Assembly: GCF_032854445.1 (NCBI RefSeq)
Contig: NW_027017958.1
Span: forward strand, 186,001 to 250,000
DNA: 64,000 nucleotides
From: Liolophura sinensis
Taxonomy: Eukaryota > Mollusca > Polyplacophora > Chitonida > Chitonidae
Direction of reading: 5' to 3'
Shown: positions 41,001 through 55,771 of the stretch, one piece after another
Layout of the letters: each line of letters opens with the position of its first letter
How positions within the stretch are numbered: the stretch's first letter is position 1
The notes under the pieces: model-generated
The model's database searches: none
Told to the model about the DNA's origin: nothing
The model's input: only the letters and a program-made list of their open reading frames with translations
Position numbers and translations under genes: made by a program

Positions 41001-41871
41001 TTGTAATAATTATAATAGCATGTTCAGTTACAGGATGAACATTGTAATAATTTAATAGCGTGTTCAGTTACAAAATGAACATTGAAACCATTATAAGAGA
41101 ATGTTCAGTGCCAAGATAAACATTGCAATCATTATAATAGCATATTCAGTTACAAGATGAACATTATAATAACCTAATACTGTGTTCAGTTACAAAATGA
41201 ACATTAAAATTGTTATAATAGCACGTTCAGTGACAAGGTGAACATTTAAATCATTATAATAGCATGCTCAGTTACAAGGTGAACATTGTAATCATTATAA
41301 TAGCGTCAACTGTTACAAAATCATCATTATAATCAATATAATAGCATGCCTAGTTGCAAAATGAATATTGCAATCATTATATTAGCATATTTCATTACAA
41401 GATGAACATTGTAATCATTATTATAGCATATGTAGTTATAAGATGAGCATTGTAATCAGTATAAAAGCATGTTCTGTTGCAAAATGAACATTGTAATCAT
41501 TATTTTAGCATGTTCAGTTACAAGATGAACATTGTAATCATAATAACAGCATGGTCAGTTACAAGATGAACACTGTAATCATTGTAATAGCATGTTCAGT
41601 TACTAGATTACCATTGTAATAATTTAATAGCGTGTTCAGTTACAAAATGAACATTGAAATCATTATAATAGAATGTTCATTGGCAAGATGAACATTGTAA
41701 TCATTATAATAGCATATTCAGTTACAAGATGAACATTATAATAACCTAATACCGTGTTCATTTACAAAATGAACATTAAAATTATTAAAATAGCACGTTC
41801 AGTGACAAAATGATCATTAAAATTATTATAATAGCATGCTCAGTTACAAGGTGAACATTGTAATCATTATA
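35037..41871 (+). repeat. HOR-5, intact-length 6,835 bp
   Basis: No insertion or deletion is needed to align it with HOR-1. It shares the HOR-4 lineage variants and adds its own, such as GTAATCGTTATAAAAAC (about 36789) and AAAATTATTATTGCAG (about 39970). The last 747 bases (from 41125) form the start of the 2,046-bp duplication. Confidence 0.93.
39551..39591 (+). repeat. Odd 41-bp monomer, copy 6 (HOR-5)
   Basis: Core identical; exactly 6,835 bp after copy 5. The next monomer has the CAGTATATTAGG variant. Confidence 0.9.
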
Positions 41872-44800
41872 ATAGCGTCAACGGTTACAAGATGAACATT
41901 GTAAAAGTTAAAATAGCGTGTTCAGATACAAAATGAACATTGAAATCATTATAATAGAATGTTCAGTGGCAAGATAAACATTGTAATCATTATAATAGCA
42001 TATTCAGTTACAAGATGAACATTATAATAACCTAATACCGTGTTCATTTACAAAATGAACATTAAAATTATTAAAATAGCACGTTCAGTGACAAAATGAT
42101 CATTAAAATTATTATAATAGCATGCTCAGTTACAAGGTGAACATTGTAATCATTATAATAGCGTCAACGGTTACAAGATGAACATTGTAAAAGTTAAAAT
42201 AGCATGTTCAGTTACGAAGTGAACATTATAATCATTATAATAGCATGCTCAGTTGCAAGATAAACATTGTAATCATTATAATATCATTTTCAGTTACAAG
42301 ATGAAAATTGTAATCGACATAATAGCATGTTTAGTTGCATGATGAAGATTGTAATCATTGTAATAGCATGTTCAGTTACAAAGTAAACATTGTAATCATT
42401 ATAATAGCCTTAACGGTTACAAAATCATCATTGTAATCAATATAATAGCATGCACAGTTACAAAATGAATATTGCAATCATTATATTAGCATATTTCATA
42501 ACAAGATGAACATTGTAATCATTATTATAGCATATGTAGTTACAAGATGAACACTGTAATCATTATAAAAACATCATCAGTTACAAGGTGGACATTGTAA
42601 TCAGTGTAAAACCATGCTCAGTTGCAAAATGGACATTGTAATCATTACATTAGCATGTTCAGTTACAAGATGAACATTGTAATCATTATAATATCATGCT
42701 CAGTTGCAAGATGAAGATTGTAATCGAGATAATAGCATGTTCAGTTACAAGATGAACATTGTAATCATTGTAATAGCATGTTCAGTTACAAAGTGAACAT
42801 TGTAATTAGTATACAAGCATGCTCAGTTGCAAAATGGACAGTGTAATCATTACAATAGCATATTCAGTTACAAGATGAACATTGTAATCATTATAATAAT
42901 GTGCTCCGTTACAAGGTGAACATTGGAATCATTACAATAGCGTGCTCAGTTACAAGATGATCATTGTAATCATTAAAAAAACATGCCCAGTTACAAGATG
43001 AACATTGTAAAAGGTATAGTATCATGTTCAGTGACGAAGTGAACATTGTAATCATTACAAAAGCATGCTCAGTTGCATGATAAACATTGTAATTATTAAA
43101 ATATCATTTTCAGTTAAAAGATGAAGATTGTAATCGACATAATAGCATGTTCAGTTACAAGATAAACATTGCAATCATTATAATAGCATATTCAGTTACA
43201 AGATGAACATTATAATAACCTAATACTGTGTTCAGTTACAAAATGAACATTAAAATTGTTATAATAGCACGTTCAGTGACAAGGTGAACATTTAAATCAT
43301 TATAATAGCATGCTCAGTTACAAGGTGAACATTGTAATCATTATAATAGCGTCAACTGTTACAAAATCATCATTATAATCAATATAATAGCATGCCTAGT
43401 TGCAAAATGAATATTGCAATCATTATATTAGCATATTTCATTACAAGATGAACATTGTAATCATTATTATAGCATATGTAGTTATAAGATGAGCATTGTA
43501 ATCAGTATAAAAGCATGTTCTGTTGCAAAATGAACATTGTAATCATTATTTTAGCATGTTCAGTTACAAGATGAACATTGTAATCATAATAACAGCATGG
43601 TCAGTTACAAGACGAACACTGTAATCATTGTAATAGCATGTTCAGTTACTAGATTACCATTGTAATAATTTAATAGCGTGTTCAGTTACAAAATGAACAT
43701 TGAAATCATTATAATAGAATGTTCATTGGCAAGATGAACATTGTAATCATTATAATAGCATATTCAGTTACAAGATGAACATTATAATAACCTAATACCG
43801 TGTTCATTTACAAAATGAACATTAAAATTATTAAAATAGCACGTTCAGTGACAAAATGATCATTAAAATTATTATAATAGCATGCTCAGTTACAAGGTGA
43901 ACATTGTAATCATTATAATAGCGTCAACGGTTACAAGATGAACATTGTAAAAGTTAAAATAGCGTGTTCAGATACAAAATGAACATTGAAATCATTATAA
44001 TAGAATGTTCAGTGGCAAGATAAACATTGTAATCATTATAATAGCATATTCAGTTACAAGATGAACATTATAATAACCTAATACCGTGTTCATTTACAAA
44101 ATGAACATTAAAATTATTAAAATAGCACGTTCAGTGACAAAATGATCATTAAAATTATTATAATAGCATGCTCAGTTACAAGGTGAACATTGTAATCATT
44201 ATAATAGCGTCAACGGTTACAAGATGAACATTGTAAAAGTTAAAATAGCATGTTCAGTTACGAAGTGAACATTATAATCATTATAATAGCATGCTCAGTT
44301 GCAAGATAAACATTGTAATCATTATAATATCATTTTCAGTTACAAGATGAAAATTGTAATCGACATAATAGCATGTTTAGTTGCATGATGAACATTGTAA
44401 TCATTGTAATAGCATGTTCAGTTACAAAGTAAACATTGTAATCATTATAATAGCCTTAACGGTTACAAAATCATCATTGTAATCAATATAATAGCATGCA
44501 CAGTTACAAAATGAATATTGCAATCATTATATTAGCATATTTCATAACAAGATGAACATTGTAATCATTATTATAGCATATGTAGTTACAAGATGAACAC
44601 TGTAATCATTATAAAAACATCATCAGTTACAAGGTGGACATTGTAATCAGTGTAAAACCATGCTCAGTTGCAAAATGGACATTGTAATCATTACATTAGC
44701 ATGTTCAGTTACAAGATGAACATTGTAATCATTATAATATCATGCTCAGTTGCAAGATGAAGATTGTAATCGAGATAATAGCATGTTCAGTTACAAGATG

Positions 44801-45216
44801 AACATTGTAATCATTGTAATAGCATGTTCAGTTACAAAGTGAACATTGTAATTAGTATACAAGCATGCTCAGTTGCAAAATGGACAGTGTAATCATTACA
44901 ATAGCATATTCAGTTACAAGATGAACATTGTAATCATTATAATAATGTGCTCCGTTACAAGGTGAACATTGGAATCATTACAATAGCGTGCTCAGTTACA
45001 AGATGATCATTGTAATCATTAAAAAAACATGCCCAGTTACAAGATGAACATTGTAAAAGGTATAATATCATGTTCAGTTACGAAGTGAACATTGTAATCA
45101 TTACAAAAGCATGCTCAGTTGCATGATAAACATTGTAATTATTAAAATATCATTTTCAGTTAAAAGATGAAGATTGTAATCGACATAATAGCATGTTCAG
45201 TTACAAGATAAACATT
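41125..45216 (+). repeat. 2,046-bp tandem duplication (about 50 monomers)
   Basis: Units are 41125-43170 and 43171-45216, covering HOR phase about 6089-6835 and 1-1299. GCCTTAACGG lies at 42407 and 44453, exactly 2,046 bp apart. Both units share GGACAGTGTAATC (42838, 44884) and GTAATTATTAAAATATC, changes absent from other HORs at these phases, so they are sisters. They differ at GATGAACACTG versus GACGAACACTG, GCATGATGAAGATTG versus GCATGATGAACATTG, and TATAGTATC with CAGTGACGAAG only in the first. Confidence 0.92.
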
Positions 45217-47079
45217 GTAATCATTGTAATAGCATGTTCAGTTACAAAGTAAACATTGTAATTATTATATTAGCGTCAACTGTTACAAAATCATCATTGT
45301 AATCAATATAATAGTATGCTCAGTTACAAAATGAATATTGCAATTATTATATTAGCATATTTCATTACAAGATGAACATTGTAATCATTATTATAGCATA
45401 TGTAGTTACAAGATAAACATTGTAATCATTTTAAAAACATCATCAGTTACAAGGTGAACATTGTAATCAGTATAAAAGCATACTCAGTTGCAAAATGGAC
45501 ATTGTAATCATTATAATCATATTCACTTACAAGATGAATATTGTAATCATTATAATAACATCATCAGTTACAAAATAAACATTGTATTCATTATATTAGC
45601 ACGTTCAATTACAAGATGAACATTGTAATCATTATAAACAGCATGTTCAGTTGCAAGGTGAACATTGTAATCCTTATAAAAACATGCTCAGTTACAAGAT
45701 GAACATTGTAATCATTATAATAGCATGTTCAGTTACAAGGTGGACATTGTAATCAGTATAAAAGCATGCTCAGTTGCAAAATGGACATTGTAATCATTAC
45801 ATTAGCATATTCACTTACAAGATGAACATTGTAATTATTATAATAACATCATCAGTTACAAAATGAACATTGTATTCATTATATTAGCACGTTAAACTAC
45901 AAGATGAACATTGTAATCATTATAATATCATGCTCAGTTTCAAGATGAAGATTGTAATCGACATAATAGCATGTTCAGTTACAAGATGAACATTGTAATC
46001 ATTGTAATAGCATGTTCAGTTACAAAGTGAACATTGTAATCCTTATAATTGCATGTTCAGTTACAAGATGAACATTGTAATCATTATAAAAACATCATCA
46101 GTTGCAAGGTGAACATTGTTATCAGTATACAAGCATGCTCAGTTGCAAAATGGACAGTGTAATCATTACAATAGCATAGTCAGTTACATGATGAACATTG
46201 TAATCATTATAATAATGTGCTCAGTTACAAGGTGAACATTGTAATCATTACAATAGAGTGCTCAGTTACAAGATGAACATTGTAATCATTATAAAAACAT
46301 CATCAGTTACAAGGTGAACATTGTAATCAGTATAAAAGCATGCTCAGTTGCAAAATGGACATTGTAATCATTACATTAGCATATTCACTTACAAGATGAA
46401 TATTGTAATCATTATAATAACATCATCAGTTACAAAATAAACATTGTATTCATTATATTAGCACGTTCATTTACAAGATGAACATTGTAATCATTATAAA
46501 AGCATGTTTAGTTGCAAGGTGAACATTGTAATCATTATAAAAACATGCTCAGTTACAAGATTAACATTGAAGTCATTATAATAGCATGTTCAGTTACAAG
46601 GTGGACATTGTAATCAGTATAAAAGCATGCTCAGTTGGAGAATGGACATTATAATTATTACATTAGCATATTCAGTTACAAGATGAATATTGTTATCATT
46701 ATAATAACATCATCAGTTACAAAATGAACATTGTATTCATTATATTAGCACGTTCAATTACAAGATGATCATTGTAATCATTATAATATCATGCTCAGTT
46801 GCAAGATGAATATTGTAATCGACATAATAGCATGTTCAGTTACAAGATGAACATTGTAATCATTGTAATAGCATGTTCAGTTACAAAGTGAACATTGTAA
46901 TCCTTATAATTGCATGTTCAGTTACCAGATGAACATTGTAATCATTATAAAAACATCATCAGTTGCAAGGTGAACATTGTAATCAGTATACAAGCATGCT
47001 CAGTTGCAAAATGGACATTGTAATCATTACAATAGCATATTCAGGTACAAGATGATGTTGTAATCATTATAATAATGTG
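41872..47079 (+). repeat. HOR-6, rearranged (2,046-bp duplication, 3' end lost)
   Basis: It starts in normal phase, is interrupted at 43171 by the restart of the duplicated unit, returns to phase 1 at 43918 and then proceeds normally to phase about 3168. At 47079-47090 it switches to phase about 4480 just ahead of an odd monomer, losing 1,309 bp that includes the hairpin. Spacing of the flanking odd monomers (7,572) equals 6,835 + 2,046 - 1,309. Confidence 0.92.
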
Positions 47080-47122
47080 CTCAGTTACAAGATGAACATT
47101 GTAATCATTATAATAACATGTT

Positions 47123-47163
47123 CAGTTACCAGAGAGAACGACGTTAAGACCCAAGCACTCACT
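47123..47163 (+). repeat. Odd 41-bp monomer, copy 7 (short type B unit)
   Basis: Core identical and followed by the type B series, as at 16140. It lies only about 35-45 bp after a recombination junction, so the usual upstream 1.3 kb of HOR is missing. Confidence 0.9.
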
Positions 47164-47253
47164 CAGTTACCAGATGAACATTGTAATCATTATATTAGGA
47201 TGTTCAGTTACAAGATGAACATTGTAATCAATATAATAGCATATTCAGTTACA

Positions 47254-47612
47254 AAATGAACATTGTAATTATTGTAATGTTATGTTTAGTTACAAGATGA
47301 ACATTGTTATCAATATCATAGCATGTTCAGTTACAACATGAACATTGTAATCATTATAATAGCATGCTCAATTACAAGATGAACATTGTAATCAGTAAAA
47401 TAGCATGCTCAGTTACAAAATTAAAATTGTAATCATTATACTAGTATGCTCAATTACAAGATGAACATTGTAATAATTATAATAGCTTGCTCAAATACGA
47501 GATGAGCAATGTAATTATTATAATAGCATGCTCAATTAAAAGAAAAAAATTGTAATCAGTATAATAGCATGCTCAGTTACAAAATGAACATTGTAATCAT
47601 TATACTAGTTTG
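47254..47612 (+). repeat. Type B monomer series, copy 2
   Basis: Same nine-monomer series as at 16271, 287 bp longer than type A, ending at TGCCCAGTTAC. Presence of this series only at 16.3 and 47.3 kb shows that the two loci are copies of one another. Confidence 0.87.
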
Positions 47613-49328
47613 CCCAGTTACAAGATGAACATTGTTATCAGTATAATGGCATGTTCAGTTACAACATGAACATTGTAATCATTATAATAGCATGTTCAGT
47701 TACAAGATGAACATTGTAATCAGTATAATAGCATGCTCAGTTACAAAATTAATATTGTAATCATTATAATAGCGTCAACGGTTACAAAATCATCATTGTA
47801 ATCAATATAATAGCATGCTCAGTTACAAAATTAATATTGCAGTTACTATATTAGCATATTTCATTACAAGATGAACATTGTAATCAGTATTATAGCATAT
47901 GTAGTTACAAGATGAACATTGTAATCATTATAAAAACATCATCAGTGACAAGGTGAACATTGTAATCAGTATAAAAGCATTGTCAGTTGCAAAATGGACA
48001 TTGTAATCATTACATTAGCATATTAACTTACAAGATGAATATTGTAATCATTATAATAACATCATCAGTTACAAAAAAACATTGTATTCATTATATTAGC
48101 ACGTTCAATTACAAGATGAACATTGTAATCATTATAAAAGCATGTTCAGTTACAAGGTGAACATTGTAATCATTATAAAAACATGCTCAGTTACTAGATG
48201 AACAATTAAATCATTATAATAGCATGTTCAGTTACAAGGTGGACATTTTAATCAGTATAAAAGCATGCTCAGTTGCAAAATGGACATTGTAATCATTACA
48301 TTAGCATATTCAGTTACAAGATGAATATTGTAACATTATAATAACATCATCAGTTACAAAATGAACATTGTATTTATTATATTAGCACGTTCAATTACAA
48401 GATGAACATTGTAATCATTATAATATCATGCTCAGTTGCAAGATGAAGATTGTAATCGACATAATAGCATGTTCAGTTACAAGATGAACATTGTAATCAT
48501 TGTAATAGCATGTTCAGTTACAAAGTGAACATTGTAATCCTTATAATTGTATGTTCAGTTACAAGATGAACATTGTAATCATAATAACAGCATGGTCAGT
48601 TACAAGATGAACACTGTAATCATTGTAATAGCATGCTCAGTTACAAGATGAACATTGTAATCAGTATTATAGCATATTCGGTTACAGGATGAACATTGCA
48701 ATAACCTAATACCGTGTTCAGTTACAAAATGAACATTAAAACTATTATAATATCACTTTCAGTGACATGGTGAACATTGTAATCATTATAATAGCATGTT
48801 CAGTTACGAGGTGATTATTGTAATTACTAGAATAGCACGTTCAGTTACAAGACACCCTTTGTAATTATTATAATAGCATCTTCAGTTACAAGATAAACAT
48901 TGTAATCATTATATTAGCACGTTTAGTTGAAACGTGAGGATTGTAATTGATATAATAGCATGTTCAGTTACAAGATAAATATTTTAGTTATTGTAATGGC
49001 ATGTTCATTTACAAGGTGAACATTGTAATCATTATAATAACATGTTTACTTACAAGATGATCATTGTAATCATCATATTAGGACGTTCAGTTACAAGATG
49101 AACATTGTAATTATTATAAAAGCATGTTCACTTACTAAATGAACATTGTAATTATTATAATATCATGCTTAGTTACAAGATGAACATTGTTATCAGTATA
49201 ATAGCATGTTCAGTAACAACATAAACATTGTAATCATTATAATAGCATGCTCAATTACAAGATGAACATTGTAATCAGTATAATAGCATGCTCAGTTACA
49301 AAATTAACAATGTAATCATTATACTAGT

Positions 49329-51695
49329 ATGCTCAGTTACAAGATGAACATTGTAATCATTATAATAACATGTTCAGTTACCAGAGAGAACGACGTTAAG
49401 ACCCAAGCACTCACTCAGTTACCAGATGAACATTGTAATCAGTATATTAGGATGTTCAGTTACAAGATGAACATTGTAATCAATATAATAGCATATTCAG
49501 TTACAAAGTGAACATTGTAATCGACATAATAGCATGTTTAGTTACAAAATGAACATTGTAATCATTATACTAGTATGCCCAGTTACAAGATGAACATTGT
49601 TATCAGTATAATGGCATGTTCAGTTACAACATGAACATTGTAATCATTATAATAGCATGTTCAGTTACAAGATGAACATTGTAATCAGTATAATAGCATG
49701 CTCAGTTACAAAATTAATATTGTAATCATTATAATAGCGTCAACGGTTACAAAATCATCATTGTAATCAATATAATAGCATGCTCAGTTACAAAATTAAT
49801 ATTGCAGTTACTATATTAGCATATTTCATTACAAGATGAACATTGTAATCAGTATTATAGCATATGTAGTTACAAGATGAACATTGTAATCATTATAAAA
49901 ACATCATCAGTGACAAGGTGAACATTGTAATCAGTATAAAAGCATTGTCAGTTGCAAAATGGACATTGTAATCATTACATTAGCATATTAACTTACAAGA
50001 TGAATATTGTAATCATTATAATAACATCATCAGTTACAAACAAACATTGTATTCATTATATTAGCACGTTCAATTACAAGATGAACATTGTAATCATTAT
50101 AAAAGCATGTTCAGTTACAAGGTGAACATTGTAATCATTATAAAAACATGCTCAGTTACTAGATGAACATTTAAATCATTATAATAGCATGTTCAGTTAC
50201 AAGGTGGACATTTTAATCAGTATAAAAGCATGCTCAGTTGCAAAATGGACATTGTAATCATTACATTAGCATATTCAGTTACAAGATGAATATTGTAACA
50301 TTATAATAACATCATCAGTTACAAAATGAACATTGTATTCATTATATTAGCACGTTCAATTACAAGATGAACATTGTAATCATTATAATATCATGCTCAG
50401 TTGCAAGATGAAGATTGTAATCGACATAATAGCATGTTCAGTTACAAGATGAACATTGTAATCATTGTAATAGCATGTTCAGTTACAAAGTGAACATTGT
50501 AATCGACATAATAGCATGTTTAGTTACAAGATGAACATTGTAATCATTGTAATAGCATGTTCAGTTACAAAGTGAACATTGTAATCAACATAATAGCATG
50601 TTCAGTTACAAGATGAACATTGTAATCATTATAAAAACATCATCAGTTGCAAGGTGAACATTGTAATTAGAATACAAGCATGCTCAGTTGCAAAATGGAC
50701 ATTGTAATCATTACAATAGCATATTTAGGTACAAGATGAACATTGTAATCATTATAATAATGTGCTCAGTTACAAGGTGAACATTGTAATCATTACAATA
50801 GGGTGCTCAGTTACAATATGAACATTGTAATTATTATAATAGCATGTTCAGTTACAGGATGAACATTGTAATAATTTAATAGCGTGTTCAGTTACAAAAT
50901 GAACATTGAAACCATTATAAGAGAATGTTCAGTGCCAAGATAAACATTGCAATCATTATAATAGCATATTCAGTTACAAGATGAACATTATAATAACCTA
51001 ATACTGTGTTCAGTTACAAAATGAACATTAAAATTGTTATAATAGCACGTTCAGTGACAAGGTGAACATTTAAATCATTATAATAGCATGCTCAGTTACA
51101 AGGTGAACATTGTAATCATTATAATAGCGTCAACTGTTACAAAATCATCATTATAATCAATATAATAGCATGCCTAGTTGCAAAATGAATATTGCAATCA
51201 TTATATTAGCATATTTCATTACAAGATGAACATTGTAATCATTATTATAGCATATGTAGTTATAAGATGAGCATTGTAATCAGTATAAAAGCATGTTCTG
51301 TTGCAAAATGAACATTGTAATCATTATTTTAGCATGTTCAGTTACAAGATGAACATTGTAATCATAATAACAGCATGGTCAGTTACAAGACGAACACTGT
51401 AATCATTGTAATAGCATGTTCAGTTACTAGATTACCATTGTAATAATTTAATAGCGTGTTCAGTTACAAAATGAACATTGAAATCATTATAATAGAATGT
51501 TCATTGGCAAGATGAACATTGTAATCATTATAATAGCATATTCAGTTACAAGATGAACATTATAATAACCTAATACCGTGTTCATTTACAAAATGAACAT
51601 TAAAATTATTAAAATAGCACGTTCAGTGACAAAATGATTATTAAAATTATTATAATAGCATGCTCAGTTACAAGGTGAACATTGTAATCATTATA
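49329..51695 (+). repeat. HOR 3' part (phase 4469-6835), no insertion
   Basis: It is exactly 2,367 bp and lacks the 285-bp duplication of its partner at 18347-20998, although it shares GTAATCAACATAATAGC (about 50581) and GACGAACAC (about 51389). A private change is GATTATTAAAATT near 51635. Confidence 0.9.
49375..49415 (+). repeat. Odd 41-bp monomer, copy 8
   Basis: Core identical; 2,252 bp after copy 7, mirroring the 16140/18393 pair, and it shares CAGTATATTAGG with 18393. Confidence 0.9.
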
Positions 51696-54600
51696 ATAGC
51701 GTCAACGGTTACAAGATGAACATTGTAAAAGTTAAAATAGCGTGTTCAGATACAAAATGAACATTGAAATCATTATAATAGAATGTTCAGTGGCAAGATA
51801 AACATTGTAATCATTATAATAGCATATTCAGTTACAAGATGAACATTATAATAACCTAATACCGTGTTCATTTACAAAATGAACATTAAAATTATTAAAA
51901 TAGCACGTTCAGTGACAAAATGATCATTAAAATTATTATAATAGCATGCTCAGTTACAAGGTGAACATTGTAATCATTATAATAGCGTCAACGGTTACAA
52001 GATGAACATTGTAAAAGTTAAAATAGCATGTTCAGTTACGAAGTGAACATTATAATCATTATAATAGCATGCTCAGTTGCAAGATAAACATTGTAATCAT
52101 TATAATATCATTTTCAGTTACAAGATGAAAATTGTAATCGACATAATAGCATGTTTAGTTGCATGATGAACATTGTAATCATTGTAATAGCATGTTCAGT
52201 TACAAAGTAAACATTGTAATCATTATAATAGCCTTAACGGTTACAAAATCATCATTGTAATCAATATAATAGCATGCACAGTTACAAAATGAATATTGCA
52301 ATCATTATATTAGCATATTTCATAACAAGATGAACATTGTAATCATTATTATAGCATATGTAGTTACAAGATGAACACTGTAATCATTATAAAAACATCA
52401 TCAGTTACAAGGTGGACATTGTAATCAGTGTAAAACCATGCTCAGTTGCAAAATGGACATTGTAATCATTACATTAGCATGTTCAGTTACAAGATGAACA
52501 TTGTAATCATTATAATATCATGCTCAGTTGCAAGATGAAGATTGTAATCGAGATAATAGCATGTTCAGTTACAAGATGAACATTGTAATCATTGTAATAG
52601 CATGTTCAGTTACAAAGTGAACATTGTAATTAGTATACAAGCATGCTCAGTTGCAAAATGGACATTGTAATCATTACAATAGCATATTCAGTTACAAGAT
52701 GAACATTGTAATCATTATAATAATGTGCTCCGTTACAAGGTGAACATTGGAATCATTACAATAGCGTGCTCAGTTACAAGATGATCATTGTAATCATTAA
52801 AAAAACATGCCCAGTTACAAGATGAACATTGTAAAAGGTATAATATCATGTTCAGTTACGAAGTGAACATTGTAATCATTACAAAAGCATGCTCAGTTGC
52901 ATGATAAACATTGTAATCATTAAAATATCATTTTCAGTTAAAAGATGAAGATTGTAATCGACATAATAGCATGTTCAGTTACAAGATAAACATTGTAATC
53001 ATTGTAATAGCATGTTCAGTTACAAAGTAAACATTGTAATTATTATATTAGCGTCAACTGTTACAAAATCATCATTGTAATCAATATAATAGTATGCTCA
53101 GTTACAAAATGAATATTGCAATTATTATATTAGCATATTTCATTACAAGATGAACATTGTAATCATTATTATAGCATATGTAGTTACAAGATAAACATTG
53201 TAATCATTTTAAAAACATCATCACTTACAAGGTGAACATTGTAATCAGTATAAAAGCATACTCAGTTGCAAAATGGACATTGTAATCATTATAATCATAT
53301 TCACTTACAAGATGAATATTGTAATCATTATAATAACATCATCAGTTACAAAATAAACATTGTATTCATTATATTAGCACGTTCAATTACAAGATGAACA
53401 TTGTAATCATTATAAACAGCATGTTCAGTTGCAAGGTGAACATTGTAATCATTATAAAAACATGCTCAGTTACAAGATGAACATTGTAATCATTATAATA
53501 GCATGTTCAGTTACAAGGTGGACATTGTAATCAGTATAAAAGCATGCTCAGTTGCAAAATGGACATTGTAATCATTACATTAGCATATTCACTTAAAAGA
53601 TGAACATTGTAATTATTATAATAACATCATCAGTTACAAAATGAACATTGTATTCATTATATTAGCACGTTAAACTACAAGATGAACATTGTAATCATTA
53701 TAATATCATGCTCAGTTTCAAGATGAAGATTGTAATCGACATAATAGCATGTTCAGTTACAAGATGAACATTGTAATCATTGTAATAGCATGTTCAGTTA
53801 CAAAGTGAACATTGTAATCCTTATAATTGCATGTTCAGTTACAAGATGAACATTGTAATCATTATAAAATCATCATCAGTTGCAAGGTGAACATTGTTAT
53901 CAGTATACAAGCATGCTCAGTTGCAAAATGGACAGTGTAATCATTACAATAGCATATTCAGTTACATGATGAACATTGTAATCATTATAATAATGTGCTC
54001 AGTTACAAGGTGAACATTGTAATCATTACAATAGAGTGCTCAGTTACAAGATGAACATTGTAATCATTATAAAAACATCATCAGTTACAAGGTGAACATT
54101 GTAATCAGTATAAAAGCATGCTCAGTTGCAAAATGGACATTGTAATCATTACATTAGCATATTCACTTACAAGATGAATATTGTAATCATTATAATAACA
54201 TCATCAGTTACAAAATAAACATTGTATTCATTATATTAGCACGTTCAATTACAAGATGAACATTGTAATCATTATAAAAGCATGTTTAGTTGCAAGGTGA
54301 ACATTGTAATCATTATAAAAACATGCTCAGTTACAAGATTAACATTGAAGTCATTATAATAGCATGTTCAGTTACAAGGTGGACATTGTAATCAGTATAA
54401 AAGCATGCTCAGTTGGAGAATGGACATTATAATTATTACATTAGCATATTCAGTTACAAGATGAATATTGTAATCATTATAATAACATCATCAGTTACAA
54501 AATGAACATTGTATTCATTATATTAGCACGTTCAATTACAAGATGATCATTGTAATCATTATAATATCATGCTCAGTTGCAAGATGAATATTGTAATCGA

Positions 54601-55752
54601 CATAATAGCATGTTCAGTTACAAGATGAACATTGTAATCATTGTAATAGCATGTTCAGTTACAAAGTGAACATTGTAATCCTTATAATTGCATGTTCAGT
54701 TACCAGATGAACATTGTAATCATTATAAAAACATCATCAGTTGCAAGGTGAACATTGTAATCAGTATACAAGCATGCTCAGTTGCAAAATGGACATTGTA
54801 ATCATTACAATAGCATATTCAGGTACAAGATGATGTTGTAATCATTATAATAATGTGCTCAGTTACAAGGTGAACATTGTAATCATTACAATATCGTGCT
54901 CAGTTACAATATGAACATTGTAATAATTTAATAGCGTGTTCAGTTACAAAATGAACATTGAAACCATTATAAGAGAATGTTCAGTGCCAAGATAAACATT
55001 GCAATCATTATAATAGCATATTCAGTTACAAGATGAACATTATAATAACCTAATACTGTGTTCAGTTACAAAATGAACATTAAAATTGTGATAATAGCAC
55101 GTTCAGTGACAAGGTGAACATTTAAATCATTTTAATAGCATGCTCAGTTACAAGGTGAACATTGTAATCATTATAATAGCGTCAACTGTTACAAAATCAT
55201 CATTGTAATCAATATAATAGCATGCCTAGTTACAAAATGAATATTGCAATTATTATATTAGCATATTTCATTACAAGATGAACATTGTAATCATTATTAT
55301 AGCATATGTAGTTATAAGATGAGCATTGTAATCAGTATAAAAGCATGTTCTGTTGCAAAATGAACATTGTAATCATTATTTTAGCATGTTCAGTTACAAG
55401 ATGAACATTGTAATCATAATAACAGCATGGTCAGTTACAAGATGAACACTGTAATCATTGTAATAGCATGCTCAGTTACAAGATGAACATTGTAATCAGT
55501 ATTATAGCATATTCGGTTACAGGATGAACATTGCAATAACCTAATACCGTGTTCAGTTACAAAATGAACATTAAAACTATTATAATATCACTTTCAGTGA
55601 CATGGTGAACATTGTAATCATTATAATAGCATGTTCAGTTACGAGGTGATTATTGTAATTACTAGAATAGCACGTTCAGTTACAAGACACCCTTTGTAAT
55701 TATTATAATAGCATCTTCAGTTACAAGATAAACATTGTAATCATTATATTAG

Positions 55753-55771
55753 CACGATTAGTTGAAACGTG
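55753..55771. repeat. Second hairpin copy with the same broken arm
   Basis: It carries the same T-to-A change as 25138. It lies at the end of HOR-7, the partner of HOR-3 in the ~31-kb duplication, so the mutation predates that duplication. Confidence 0.85.

Larger units (their letters stand above)
16107..47089 (+). repeat. ~30.98-kb super-repeat, copy 1
   Basis: It is bounded on the left by homology beginning in the monomer before the odd monomer at 16140, and on the right by the junction at 47079-47090. It holds the short type B unit, an HOR 3' part, HOR-3, HOR-4, HOR-5 and HOR-6. The next copy starts directly at the junction with the same series. Offsets between matching landmarks are 30,983, 30,982, 30,615 and 30,329; the steps of 367 and 286 equal the local duplications unique to this copy. 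Confidence 0.88.
47077..49328 (+). repeat. Short 2,252-bp type B unit, copy 2
   Basis: Same composition and junctions as 16094-18346, including GTAATCCTTATAATTGTATG (about 48535) followed by CATAATAACAGCATGG (about 48582). Seen differences are one fewer A in the ACAAAATTAAAA tract and CAGTATAAAAG (about 48252) where copy 1 has CAGGATAAAAG. Its first few bases belong to the junction with HOR-6. Confidence 0.92.
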
